Below the pieces are notes generated by a model, which saw only the letters and a list, made by a program, of their open reading frames with translations, ran no database searches and was not told where the DNA came from. A stretch of DNA of 64,000 nt from Phyllobacteriaceae bacterium (lineage in GTDB: Bacteria; Pseudomonadota; Alphaproteobacteria; Rhizobiales; Rhizobiaceae): NCBI GenBank assembly GCA_024742765.1, contig JANSXT010000004.1:1-64000 (forward strand). Reading direction: 5' to 3'. Position 1 is the stretch's first letter, and each line of letters starts with the position of its first letter. Of the stretch, positions 8,317-17,243 are shown in pieces. The position numbers and the translations under genes are program-made.

Positions 8317-9222
8317 ATGACCGATTTCGACCGCGCGCAGCTTTTGCGTTCCGTTCTTTACGTGCCCTGTGACCGGCCCCGTGCCGTTTCCAAGTCTGAA
8401 ACGCTGGCTGCAGACGCGGTCATATTCGATCTGGAAGACGCGGTCGCGCCCGGGGCCAAGGCCGAGGCGCGGGAGACGGTGCGCACCCATTTTTCAGCGT
8501 TTCCGGCGTCCGAAAAGGTACGGGTGATCCGCATCAATGCCCTGTCGACGCCGTGGGGCACCGAGGACCTTCTGGCAGCGCGCGCGGCCGTGCCCGACGC
8601 GATCCTTGTCCCCAAGGTCGACGATGTCGCTGATGTTTTGGCAGTGACGGATGCGCTGAACGAGACCGATGCACCGAAGACGATGCGCCTGTGGGCGATG
8701 ATCGAAACGCCGCGCGGCGTCTTGAACGCACCGGCCATCGCCGATCTTGCGGGGCGCCCGGATGCGCGTCTTGATTGCCTGGTCGTCGGGACCAACGATC
8801 TGGCCAAGGAGGCGGGCATGGCGGGCGCCACGGCGCGTCAGCATCTTCACCCTTTGTTGATGCAGATCGTGCTGGCGGCCAAGGCCGGCGGCATTGCCAT
8901 TCTCGACGGCGTTTTCAACGACCATTTGGACCAAGCGGGCTTTGCGGCGGAATGCCGGCAGGGCGCGGAGATGGGTTTTGACGGCAAGACTTTGATCCAC
9001 CCGTCGCAGATCGCGCCGGCCAATGCGGCGTTCGCGCCCGCTGCCGAAGAGATAGAACGCGCGGAGCGGCTCGTTGCCGCGTTCGCTTCCGAAGACAATG
9101 CCGGCAAGGGCGTGATCACGTTCGAAGGGTCGATGGCCGAGCTCTTGCATCTGAAACAGGCTGAACGGCTGCTCGCGCGCGCCGCCGCGGCCGCTCGAAG
9201 GGAACGGAGTGAAAGCCCATGA
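8317..9222 (+). CDS. HpcH/HpaI (CitE-like) CoA-ester lyase
   Basis: A 301-residue TIM-barrel protein of the citrate lyase beta-subunit/malyl-CoA lyase family. LRSVLYVPCDRP at the start and FDLEDAVAPGAKAEAR hold metal and substrate residues. MIETPRGVLNAPAIA carries the metal-binding Glu, and FDGKTLIHPSQIAPAN near residue 225 is typical of the family. It probably cleaves or forms a CoA thioester such as malyl- or citramalyl-CoA; no citrate lyase alpha or gamma genes are present. It overlaps the DUF1737 gene by four bases. Confidence 0.88.
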   Translation: MTDFDRAQLLRSVLYVPCDRPRAVSKSETLAADAVIFDLEDAVAPGAKAEARETVRTHFSAFPASEKVRVIRINALSTPWGTEDLLAARAAVPDAILVPKVDDVADVLAVTDALNETDAPKTMRLWAMIETPRGVLNAPAIADLAGRPDARLDCLVVGTNDLAKEAGMAGATARQHLHPLLMQIVLAAKAGGIAILDGVFNDHLDQAGFAAECRQGAEMGFDGKTLIHPSQIAPANAAFAPAAEEIERAERLVAAFASEDNAGKGVITFEGSMAELLHLKQAERLLARAAAAARRERSESP

Positions 9223-9425
9223 AAGCCTATCGGCTGCTGACCGGATTTGACGATTCCGCCTTTTGTCACAAGGTGACCGAGGCGCTGAGCAAGGGTTGGG
9301 AGCTTTCGGGCGATCCGGTCTATGCGTTCGATCCGGTTGCGGCACAGATGCGTTGCGGACAGGCGGTGACCAAGGATGTGCCCGATCACGACTACGATCC
9401 GGTGCTCAAGCTGGGCAATCTGTGA
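9219..9425 (+). CDS. DUF1737 family small protein
   Basis: A 68-residue protein matching the DUF1737 pattern: a start MKAYRLLTG, then HKVTEALSKGWELSGDP and several Asp/Tyr residues. Function unknown. Its ATG overlaps the stop of the CitE-like gene and its stop overlaps the GTG of the next gene, so three genes are translationally coupled. Confidence 0.8.
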   Translation: MKAYRLLTGFDDSAFCHKVTEALSKGWELSGDPVYAFDPVAAQMRCGQAVTKDVPDHDYDPVLKLGNL

Positions 9426-10150
9426 TCGCGACAGCGCCGGCGCTGTCGCATCACGGGCGCCTTGGCGGCCTGGTGATCCTCGCTGCGTTGGCGCTGATGG
9501 TCTGGACGGGATCAAAGGCCAACGCGCAATCGCAATGCGCGCTGTCGCTGGTCCTGGCCATCGATGTCTCATCGAGCGTCGACGAGCGCGATTATCGGCT
9601 GCAGATGGACGGCCTGGCCAATGCGTTGCGCGACGAGACCGTGCGCCGTGCGATCGCGCAGGTCGGCGGCATACAGGTGACGGCCTTCGAATGGAGCGGC
9701 CGCCGCCAACAGGTCGAGATCGTTCCTTGGACCTTTGTTGCGGGCGACGAGACCGTTTTCGCGCTCGCCGATCGTCTGCAAGGTCATCCCCGGCGATACC
9801 AAGAGTTTCCCACTGCGCTCGGCTATGCGCTGGGCCATGCGGCCGGCCGTTTCGGGGCCGCGCCGCTGCGCTGTACGCGGCATGTGATCGACGTCTCGGG
9901 CGATGGCGTCAACAATGAAGGGTTCGGGCCCGGCCCGGCCTATGCGAACTTCCCGTTCGATGATGTCCAGGTCAATGGGCTGGTGATCGCCGGAGCGGAC
10001 CCCGATCCGGTCGCCTATTACCGCAACGAGGTGTTGTTCGGGCCGGGCGCGTTCATGGAGGTGGCCAACGGGTTCGCCGATTTCGAGGCGGCGATGAAGC
10101 GCAAGCTGCTGCGCGAGATCGTCGGTGGCGCCTTGTCCGGCCTGAAATGA
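9422..10150 (+). CDS. DUF1194 exported von Willebrand-like protein
   Basis: A 242-residue protein with an N-terminal hydrophobic signal (LGGLVILAALALMVW, cleavage likely near KANAQS), then a VWA-like fold starting LVLAIDVSSSVDERDY, where DVSSS resembles a metal-ion-dependent adhesion motif. A second family stretch is HVIDVSGDGVNNEG. The longer track start lies inside the previous gene, so a GTG overlapping its stop is chosen. Likely periplasmic; ligand unknown. Confidence 0.82.
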   Translation: MIATAPALSHHGRLGGLVILAALALMVWTGSKANAQSQCALSLVLAIDVSSSVDERDYRLQMDGLANALRDETVRRAIAQVGGIQVTAFEWSGRRQQVEIVPWTFVAGDETVFALADRLQGHPRRYQEFPTALGYALGHAAGRFGAAPLRCTRHVIDVSGDGVNNEGFGPGPAYANFPFDDVQVNGLVIAGADPDPVAYYRNEVLFGPGAFMEVANGFADFEAAMKRKLLREIVGGALSGLK

Positions 10151-10162
10151 CGCAATCCCGTT

Positions 10163-10585
10163 TCAGCCCGCCGATGCCTCGATATGGGCCATGTCGTCGT
10201 CGGAAAGACCGAAATGATGGCCGAGTTCGTGGATCAGCACGTGAGTGACGATGTCGCCCAGTGTCTCGTCATTCTCGGCCCAATAGTCGAGGATGGCGCG
10301 GCGATAGAGCGTGATCCGGTTGGCCTGCTCGCCGGTGGCCGGGTTCCATAGTTCGGCAATGCCGCGCCCCTCGAACAGGCCCAGCAGGTCAAACGGTGTT
10401 TCAAGGCCCAGATCGTCGGCGATCTCTTCGGTCGGATAGTCGGCGATGCGGATTTGCACGTCACCGGTCAGGGCGCGGAATTCGGCCGGAAGATGCGCAT
10501 AGGCTTCGCGCGCGATCTGCTCGACCTCGGCCAAGCCCGGCGCGAAGCGATCCTTCCAGTCTGTCTTGGGGTCATAGATGCCCAT
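10163..10585 (-). CDS. Zincin-like metallopeptidase family protein (DUF1025 type)
   Basis: A 140-residue minimal zincin with HVLIHELGHHFGLSDDDM near the C-terminus. HELGHH gives HExxH, and the following Asp-rich stretch is the third-ligand region usual for this family. No signal peptide is visible, so it is likely cytoplasmic. The start MGIYDPKTDW is preferred; the longer track ORF reads into non-homologous sequence. Family proteins are mostly uncharacterised and proteolytic activity has not been assumed. It is convergent with the DUF1194 gene. Confidence 0.85.
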   Translation of the reverse strand: MGIYDPKTDWKDRFAPGLAEVEQIAREAYAHLPAEFRALTGDVQIRIADYPTEEIADDLGLETPFDLLGLFEGRGIAELWNPATGEQANRITLYRRAILDYWAENDETLGDIVTHVLIHELGHHFGLSDDDMAHIEASAG

Positions 10586-11196
10586 GGCGCCGCCGGTTAC
10601 ACCCAACACTGCTCGGTTGCGGAAAACTTCATATATGCAGACGGGAAGCATTTGGAAAGATGATCGCCTGCCAGATGCGGCCGGCGCACAAATGAGGAAG
10701 GCGGTCGCCTAAGCTCCCGCCCCCCTGCATTTTCCGGGTCCGAACCGGCCCTTCGGCCTGTCCGCCTTGCGGCGGTCGGCATCCGCGCCGGCCGTCCCGC
10801 AGAACCGGACTGCCTGATCGCAAGGACCAAGCCTTCCGCACCGCTCCGACTTTGCCCGAAGGCTCCGCCGGACGTATTTTCTTCGCGCCCTGGCTGGCGC
10901 TAGGCAATCCCGTCCGAAGACATGAATGCCGGTCGGAATTTCTTGGGACTTGCATCCGCAATCAACCCCTCGACTTCCACCCGAAAGCAAAAGCCGCCTG
11001 TCCCGAAGGACTGGAACAATCGATCCGCATTCCGTTGAAAGATCGCTTCCCGATTGCCTGTATGAATACTCTCGCAACATGGCCCGTCTGTCGAGTCGGG
11101 TGGCTTTCGGGGATGTGGATGGCTGTGCAAAACCCGGCGCGCGTGACCATCATCTTTTGAATTCAACAATCTGCGCCTTAGCGCTCTGTGGACAGA
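10586..11196. other. Gene-free interval of about 0.6 kb
   Basis: No convincing gene was found. Short ORFs on both strands overlap one another and show no familiar motif. The right half looks less GC-rich than flanking genes (about 57% in the one 60-base line counted by hand). Small GC hairpins occur near 10760-10780 (CCGCCTTGCGGCGG). I looked for tmRNA, RNase P RNA and SRP RNA signatures and saw none. It may hold the metallopeptidase promoter and an unrecognised small RNA. Confidence 0.5.
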
Positions 11197-12609
11197 TCAG
11201 CGGCTTTTCGCTGCCGGCACGGACTGGTCGGTGTTGGGCCCTATCGCCGATGCACGATCGTTGATGGTTTCGCGCACCGCTTCCCAAAGAAGCGAGAAGG
11301 ATTGGAAGCCCTCGTCGGTCACCTCGTCGGTGTCCAGCGCGCGGACGACCGTATGAAGGACGGCGTTCAGTTCGTCCTTCAGCATGGACAGTTCGGCACG
11401 GTCGGCGGCCTTTGCCGCCCGTTCCTGGATGTCGAGCAGTTGGTAGTTGTAGACGTCGGCGCGGTTCTTCTGGTTGGCGACGAAACGTGACCGGAGTGCC
11501 AACATTCCCGAGACCAGTCCCGTCATGATCATTACGAGCAAGGCCAGAGGCTCGGCGTTTTCCTGGACGAAGCTGGGCTCGTCGCGGTTGAAGAAGGCCT
11601 CGGCCCCTTCATGCAGTGGCACCGAAAGACCGCGGGCCGTGTCGGGTGCGGTGATCGCCGATGCCAGCGCGAAGCGGATCGTCAAATCCAACCGGTGCTC
11701 GAACAGGACGCGGGTGAGTTCGCGGATCGCTTCGGCATCGACATCGGCGCGGGTGACCAGAACCCGCGCGACGCCGAGCGTCGGGGTTCGGCCGGTGGGA
11801 ACGGGCAATGCGCCCGTCAATCCGCCCATCGGAACAGTGGCAGGGTTCAGAAACGGCCGTTTGACCGCGATCGCATCGGCCTGCCGGATCGGAATGTAGC
11901 GCAGTTTCAGGCCGGTGAGCTGAGCGTCCTCGAACATGCGGATCAGTTGCCGGTCGCGCATCGACCGGACCGCGAAAAGCGCATCGACATCGCCGCTGAG
12001 CAGTCGGTCGGCACCGTCGACAAAAGGCTCAGCTGTCCAGTCAAAGTCGCCGATCGGCAGATCATAATGGTCGCCGACCACCCAGAAGGAGCGGAAATTG
12101 GCAGTATCGAAATCCGGGATCGAGACACTGATGCGGTCCAAATCATGGACCGAAAAGGCCGGCACATCGTCGCGGACGATCAGGTGAAACAGGTCCGGAT
12201 AAAGGTTGGCGATGCCGCGAATGTCAGTGAAGACCGGCGTATCGGCGCGGATCACCGCCGCATCGATCCGCTTGGCGTTCAAAAGCGCGATGTTCTGCGA
12301 CGCGTCGCGCGAGGTGATGACCCTGAGGCGAAGCGTGTCGGAATGGCGTTCGATGACCTCGGCGGTCTCGCGCATGAGCGTATAGGCATCCGAGCCCGCA
12401 GGCCCGGTCGCCACGGTGAGCATGGCCGGGGCCGGGTCGCGGGTGATCCATTGCCAGGTCAGGAAAAGGGCACCGGCGATGACGGCGAGGCTGATCAGTG
12501 TGCCGCGCCGAACAAGCCGTTGCCGGCGTGAGCGGACGTTGGCCGACGAGACTGTCCGCCGTTTTTCGGCAACGGGCCTTTCGTCTTTGCGTGGATCGCC
12601 CTTGTTCAT
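11197..12609 (-). CDS. TAXI-family solute-binding protein, membrane-anchored
   Basis: A 470-residue protein. A basic N-terminus is followed by a membrane helix (TLISLAVIAGALFLTWQW), then a periplasmic binding domain of TRAP-associated extracytoplasmic (TAXI) type, with MLTVATGPAGSDAYTLMRETAEVI at its start and a central region with RMFEDAQLTGLKLRYIPI. A second helix (LALLVMIMTGLVSGMLAL, near 355) leads to a C-terminal cytoplasmic segment of about 95 residues, partly helical. Normal TAXI receptors are soluble; this two-helix form has no TRAP permease gene beside it, so it may sense rather than transport. Confidence 0.8.
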   Translation of the reverse strand: MNKGDPRKDERPVAEKRRTVSSANVRSRRQRLVRRGTLISLAVIAGALFLTWQWITRDPAPAMLTVATGPAGSDAYTLMRETAEVIERHSDTLRLRVITSRDASQNIALLNAKRIDAAVIRADTPVFTDIRGIANLYPDLFHLIVRDDVPAFSVHDLDRISVSIPDFDTANFRSFWVVGDHYDLPIGDFDWTAEPFVDGADRLLSGDVDALFAVRSMRDRQLIRMFEDAQLTGLKLRYIPIRQADAIAVKRPFLNPATVPMGGLTGALPVPTGRTPTLGVARVLVTRADVDAEAIRELTRVLFEHRLDLTIRFALASAITAPDTARGLSVPLHEGAEAFFNRDEPSFVQENAEPLALLVMIMTGLVSGMLALRSRFVANQKNRADVYNYQLLDIQERAAKAADRAELSMLKDELNAVLHTVVRALDTDEVTDEGFQSFSLLWEAVRETINDRASAIGPNTDQSVPAAKSR

Positions 12610-12628
12610 CGGCCCATCCCGAGCCTGT

Positions 12629-13855
12629 TCAGGTGCCGCGGTCGCGGGCGGCCAGCGTGCGAAGACGCAGGGCGTTCAGACGAATGAACCCGGCCGCGTC
12701 CTTCTGATCGTAGGCGCCGCGGTCATCCTCGAAGGTCACCAGCGCATCGTCATACAAAGACGCATCGGACTTGCGGCCCGTGACGATCACATTGCCCTTG
12801 TAGAGCTTGAGACGGACCGTGCCCTCCACGCGTTTCTGGCTTTCGTCGATCGCCGCCTGCAACATCAGACGCTCCGGCGAGAACCAGAAACCGTTATAGA
12901 TCAGCTCGGCATAGCGCGGCATCAGTTCGTCTTTCAGATGCGCCGCGCCGCGATCGAGCGTGACCGACTCGATGGCGCGATGTGCCGCGAGAAGGATCGT
13001 ACCGCCGGGCGTCTCATAGACACCGCGCGACTTCATGCCGACAAAGCGGTTCTCGACCAGATCGATACGGCCGATCCCGTTGTCGCGGCCCAGATCGTTG
13101 AGCGCCGCCAGAAGCGTCGCCGGGCTCATTGGCTTGCCATCGAGCGCGACGGCGTCGCCCTTTTCGAAGGAGATTTCGATGTCGGTCGGCTCGTCGGGTG
13201 CGTCCATCGGCGAGACCGAACGCATATGGACATATTCGGGCGGCTCCGCCCACGGGTCTTCCAGAACCTTGCCCTCCGAGGAGGAGTGCAGAAGGTTCGC
13301 ATCCACCGAGAATGGCGCCTCGCCCTGCTTGTCCTTGGGCACGGGAATCTGGTGCTTTTCGGCAAAGTCGATCAGATCTGTGCGGGACTTGAAGGCCCAG
13401 TCGCGCCACGGCGCGATGACCTTGATGTCCGGATCAAGCGCATAGGCGGACAGTTCGAAACGGACCTGGTCGTTGCCCTTGCCGGTTGCGCCATGGGCAA
13501 TGGCGTCCGCGCCGGTTGCGGCGGCGATCTCGACCAGCCGCTTGGAAATCAGCGGTCGTGCGATCGACGTGCCAAGAAGATAGATGCCCTCATAGACCGC
13601 ATTGGCACGGAACATGGGGAAGACGAAGTCGCGCACGAACTCCTCGCGCAGATCCTCGATGTAGATCTCGCGGATGCCGAGCATTTCGGCCTTGCGGCGC
13701 GCCGGCTCCAATTCGTCACCCTGGCCGAGATTGGCGGTGAAAGTGACCACCTCGGCGCCAAGCTCGGTCTGCAGCCATTTGAGGATGATCGAGGTGTCCA
13801 GCCCGCCGGAATAGGCGAGCACCACCTTGTTGATGTTCTTCAGGTCGATGGACAT
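12629..13855 (-). CDS. argG: Argininosuccinate synthase
   Basis: Joins citrulline and aspartate using ATP to give argininosuccinate, the penultimate step of arginine synthesis. The N-terminal PP-loop [18 protein letters not shown] binds ATP. Other matches are [14 protein letters not shown] near residue 120 and [14 protein letters not shown] mid-protein. Length 408 is normal. The track ORF runs 293 codons further upstream without homology, so [10 protein letters not shown] is taken as the start. It lies 19 bases upstream of the end of the TAXI gene on the same strand. Confidence 0.97.
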   Translation of the reverse strand: MSIDLKNINKVVLAYSGGLDTSIILKWLQTELGAEVVTFTANLGQGDELEPARRKAEMLGIREIYIEDLREEFVRDFVFPMFRANAVYEGIYLLGTSIARPLISKRLVEIAAATGADAIAHGATGKGNDQVRFELSAYALDPDIKVIAPWRDWAFKSRTDLIDFAEKHQIPVPKDKQGEAPFSVDANLLHSSSEGKVLEDPWAEPPEYVHMRSVSPMDAPDEPTDIEISFEKGDAVALDGKPMSPATLLAALNDLGRDNGIGRIDLVENRFVGMKSRGVYETPGGTILLAAHRAIESVTLDRGAAHLKDELMPRYAELIYNGFWFSPERLMLQAAIDESQKRVEGTVRLKLYKGNVIVTGRKSDASLYDDALVTFEDDRGAYDQKDAAGFIRLNALRLRTLAARDRGT

Positions 13856-14053
13856 GGAATTTCCGTGAAAAGTGCGAGTGTCGGCGACGCTTTGCGCGCC
13901 GGCGCGCACCATATTGGGTTTCCGTCGGGGCGCAAGTTCGCCGAAGGAGGAAATCCGGCGGTGGCGCGCTTGCCCCTGCTGCAAGTTCCGGGTTGCTTTG
14001 CGGCCTGGTCCGGCCTTCAATGCCTGGACTGGCGAAACCGAGAGTGACGACCG

Positions 14054-14701
14054 ATGAGCGCTTTCATACCCGATGCGACGATCCTGGCGCAGTTCGCCCT
14101 TGCCGCAGCCATCCTCGCGATCACGCCAGGACCGGACATGGCGCTCTATGTCGGTCGTTCGATCACCCATTCGCGCGCGGCGGGCCTTGCCTGTTTCGCC
14201 GGCGCGGCGACGGGAATTCTGGTGCACACCATGTTGGTGGCGCTGGGCCTTTCCGCCCTGCTGGTGGCGGCGCCGACGGCGTTCCTCGTCCTCAAGGTGA
14301 TCGGCGCGGCCTATCTGATCTGTCTTGCATGGCAGGCCATCCGGCACGGCTCGTCCTTTTCGCCGCGCTCGGGCAGGAACGCCGAGGCGGGATCGCTGTG
14401 GGGCCATTATCTGACCGGTATCGGGATCAACATCCTCAACCCCAAGATTGCCCTTTTCTTTCTGACCTTCCTGCCGCAATTCGTGTCCGCCAGCGATCCC
14501 AACGCGCCGGGAAAGCTGGTTTTCCTCGGCCTGTTCTTCCTCGTCATCGCCATTCCGATCATCCTGCCGATGATCTTCGCCGCCGACCGGTTCGCTGCCG
14601 CGCTGCGCGCCCGGCCGCGCGTCACGCGGACGCTGGACTGGCTGTTTGCCGGCGTGTTCGGCGCATTTGCGGTAAAGATCCTGACGGCGCAGGCGCGCTG
14701 A
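14054..14701 (+). CDS. LysE family translocator
   Basis: A 215-residue inner-membrane protein with about six hydrophobic helices. The family signature [15 protein letters not shown] follows the first helix and [22 protein letters not shown] lies near residue 130. LysE/RhtB proteins export amino acids or related small molecules; the substrate cannot be told. ATG start. It is divergent from argG and upstream of ftsE, but probably separately expressed. Confidence 0.88.
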   Translation: MSAFIPDATILAQFALAAAILAITPGPDMALYVGRSITHSRAAGLACFAGAATGILVHTMLVALGLSALLVAAPTAFLVLKVIGAAYLICLAWQAIRHGSSFSPRSGRNAEAGSLWGHYLTGIGINILNPKIALFFLTFLPQFVSASDPNAPGKLVFLGLFFLVIAIPIILPMIFAADRFAAALRARPRVTRTLDWLFAGVFGAFAVKILTAQAR

Positions 14702-14791
14702 CCGCAACCGTCCGAGGCGGCCTGTTTCCATCATGGTTCGGGCGCACTATTGCTGGCACAGGCGCAAAAGGCGATTCGCGAGCGGTGCGGT

Positions 14792-15451
14792 TTGATCAGA
14801 TTTGACAATGTGGGGCTGCGCTACGGGCTGGAGCCGGAGGTTCTGTCCGATGTGTCGTTTCACATTCCGGCGCAGTCCTTCCAGTTCCTGACCGGGCCGT
14901 CCGGCGCGGGCAAGACCTCCTTGCTGCGCCTGTTGTTCATGTCGCTGCGGCCGACACGCGGCCAGATCACATTGTTCGGCAAGGATGTCCTGTCGCTCGA
15001 CCGTCATGAGATGCCGATGCTGCGGCGCCGGATCGGCGTCGTGTTCCAGGACTTTCGGCTGCTGAGCCACATGACCATCTTCGAAAATGTCGCGCTTCCC
15101 CTGCGGGTGCGGGGCAAGGAGGTGGCCAGCTATCGGCGCGATGTCAGCGAACTGCTCGACTGGGTCGGGCTCGGCGACAAGCTCAACGCTCTGCCGCCAG
15201 TGCTGTCGGGCGGCGAAAAACAGCGGGTTGCGATTGCCCGCGCATTAATTGACCAGCCCGAGATCTTGCTGGCCGACGAGCCGACCGGCAATGTCGATCC
15301 GCCGATGGCGCGGCGGCTGCTGCGGCTCTTCATCGAACTCAACCGCTCGGGCACGGCGGTGGTCATCGCGACCCACGATCTTGGCCTGATGGAGCAGGTG
15401 GATGCGCGGCGCATGATCCTCTCCAACGGACATCTGGATGTGTTCGGATGA
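14792..15451 (+). CDS. ftsE: Cell-division ATP-binding protein FtsE
   Basis: ATPase of the FtsEX complex, which regulates cell-wall hydrolases at the division septum from the cytoplasmic face of the membrane. Walker A is GPSGAGKTS (near 38), the Q-loop is VFQDFRLL, the ABC signature is LSGGEKQRVAIARAL and Walker B is ILLADEPTGNVD. The TTG at LIRFDNVGLRYG is preferred over an upstream TTG because FtsE homologues start there; the ribosome site is weak, so the start is uncertain. Its stop overlaps the ftsX ATG. Confidence 0.93.
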   Translation: MIRFDNVGLRYGLEPEVLSDVSFHIPAQSFQFLTGPSGAGKTSLLRLLFMSLRPTRGQITLFGKDVLSLDRHEMPMLRRRIGVVFQDFRLLSHMTIFENVALPLRVRGKEVASYRRDVSELLDWVGLGDKLNALPPVLSGGEKQRVAIARALIDQPEILLADEPTGNVDPPMARRLLRLFIELNRSGTAVVIATHDLGLMEQVDARRMILSNGHLDVFG

Positions 15452-16395
15452 GCGGTCAGGACACCCAGCCCCTTCCGCCGGCCTCGCCCATCGTCCCGCC
15501 GGGCAACATTGCCGGTCAGGCGATGGCGCTGGTCGTTGCCATCATGTCTTTCCTCGCTTGCCTGACGGTCGGCGGCGTCTCGCTCGTCGGCCAGAGCGCG
15601 GCCACGTGGCAAAGCCAGATTTCGCGCGAGGCGACGGTTCAGATCCGGCCGGCGCGCGACTTCGACATCGAAACCGCACTGGCCGAGGCGCAGGCGATCG
15701 CCGCCGATTATGACGGGGTGCGCTCGGCACGGATCATCGACCGCGAGGAGACGCTGGGCCTTCTGGAGCCCTGGCTCGGCAGCGGGCTGGGGCTCGACGA
15801 ACTGCCGGTGCCGCGCCTTGTCGTGATCACCATCGACGAGACGGCGCCGCCGGACTTTGCCGGCATGCGCGCGGCGATCACGGAAGCGGTGCCCAATGCG
15901 ACGCTCGACGATCATCGTGCGTGGGTGGGGCGGCTCGTGGCGATGGCGCGCACGACGACGCTGGCCGGCCTCGCCGTCCTGGCTCTGGTGATGGTCGCGC
16001 TGGTGATGACGGTCGTCTTCGCCACACGCGGTGCCCTCGCCGGCAATCACGATGTGATCGAGGTGTTGCACTTTGTCGGCGCGCGTGCCGGCTTTATCGC
16101 GCGGCAGTTCGAGCGCCGCTTTCTAATCATTGGCCTGCAGGGCGCGGCTGCCGGCGGCCTTGCGGCGGTGGCGGTTTTTCTTGTCACGGGATTCTGGGCG
16201 AGCCGAAACCTGACGAGTGCCGAGACCGAACAATTGTCCGCCTTTTTCGGCGATTTCTCGATGGGTGCCGTTGCCTATGTGGGCGTGGGTTTGGTGGTCG
16301 TTTTGGTTGGCACGCTGACCATGGTGACGACCCGGGTCACGGTCCTGCGTGTTCTTTACGAGATCGACGAGAAGCGCGCCGATCCGTCGCTTTGA
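15448..16395 (+). CDS. ftsX: Cell-division membrane protein FtsX
   Basis: Membrane partner of FtsE, 315 residues. A first helix (IAGQAMALVVAIMSFLACLTVGG) is followed by an extracytoplasmic domain of about 130 residues and then three helices in the C-terminal half. HDVIEVLHFVGARAGFIARQF is the family's cytoplasmic loop that contacts FtsE. It overlaps ftsE by four bases. Confidence 0.92.
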   Translation: MSGQDTQPLPPASPIVPPGNIAGQAMALVVAIMSFLACLTVGGVSLVGQSAATWQSQISREATVQIRPARDFDIETALAEAQAIAADYDGVRSARIIDREETLGLLEPWLGSGLGLDELPVPRLVVITIDETAPPDFAGMRAAITEAVPNATLDDHRAWVGRLVAMARTTTLAGLAVLALVMVALVMTVVFATRGALAGNHDVIEVLHFVGARAGFIARQFERRFLIIGLQGAAAGGLAAVAVFLVTGFWASRNLTSAETEQLSAFFGDFSMGAVAYVGVGLVVVLVGTLTMVTTRVTVLRVLYEIDEKRADPSL

Positions 16396-16519
16396 GGCCT
16401 GCCGGCACTGGCGCGCGCTCTGTACCACGGCAAAATGTCGGTGATGGCGTATTGCGAACGGCGGCGGCGGCTGTTTTTTGGTCTACCGCGCGCCGCAATT
16501 GCGGACTAGGGTTCGACAC

Positions 16520-17179
16520 ATGTCGGACAGCGAAAACATCGACAAGGCGACCGGTGTGCTCGAACCCCGGCCGGGCCGCATTGCCGGGCGCATGCATCGG
16601 CTGCGCGACCTTCTCGTTGCTCTGGCGGCGTTGGCGCTGATTGCGATCGTGGTCGGGTTTTTCGTTTTTGCCGGGCGTGTCGGCGGGCAGACCGAGAACC
16701 GGCCGGCCGCAGTCTCCGCCGATGCAATCGTCGTCCTGACGGGCGGCCGTGCCCGGCTCGAACCGGCGGTCACCTTGTTGCGTCAGAAGCGCGGCGCGCG
16801 GCTTTTGATCAGCGGCGTCGATACCGACATCAGCGACGCCACGCTGCGCCGCACGCTGGGTATCGATGCCGACTTGTTTGAATGCTGCATCGACATCGAC
16901 CGCGAGGCGCTCGACACGCGGGGAAACGCCGAGAGCAGCGCCGCCTGGGCACGGCGCAACGGCTATGCAAGCCTGATTGTGGTGACCAACGATTATCACC
17001 TGCCCCGGTCGATGCTTGAGATGCGCAGCGCACTGCCCGACGTGGCGATCGTGCCCTACCCGGTCGTCAACACCGAGGCGGATGCCGACGATTTGGCCGC
17101 GTTCGCGGACCGGTACCGTGTGCTTTTCGGCGAGTATGCCAAATATCTGGTGGCGCGGGCGCGAACCCTTTCCTTCTAG
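16520..17179 (+). CDS. YdcF/ElyC-type DUF218 membrane protein
   Basis: A 219-residue protein with one N-terminal helix (LVALAALALIAIVVGFFVFAG) and a DUF218 domain. AIVVLTGGRARLEPAVTLL starts the domain, NAESSAAWARRNG and VTNDYHLPRSMLEMRS follow. Related ElyC/SanA proteins act in envelope integrity and peptidoglycan precursor metabolism. Position right after ftsEX supports an envelope role. The ATG MSDSEN was chosen over the track start because no homology precedes it. Confidence 0.87.
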   Translation: MSDSENIDKATGVLEPRPGRIAGRMHRLRDLLVALAALALIAIVVGFFVFAGRVGGQTENRPAAVSADAIVVLTGGRARLEPAVTLLRQKRGARLLISGVDTDISDATLRRTLGIDADLFECCIDIDREALDTRGNAESSAAWARRNGYASLIVVTNDYHLPRSMLEMRSALPDVAIVPYPVVNTEADADDLAAFADRYRVLFGEYAKYLVARARTLSF

Positions 17180-17243
17180 CTGTCAAGCGGGTTAAGAGGG
17201 CAGTCGCCCGCCGCGCCGCCATCGGTTCCGCAAGGTTCGCCCC

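Noticed and set aside
10586-11196. tmRNA, RNase P RNA or SRP RNA in the gene-free stretch
   Set aside because: None of the conserved core sequences of these RNAs could be found on either strand.
12416-14047. 543-codon plus-strand ORF opposite argG and the TAXI gene
   Set aside because: It spans two confidently called minus-strand genes and shows no motif.
12629-14734. 701-codon form of argG
   Set aside because: The 293 extra N-terminal codons are Arg-rich and non-homologous; ArgG begins at [10 protein letters not shown].
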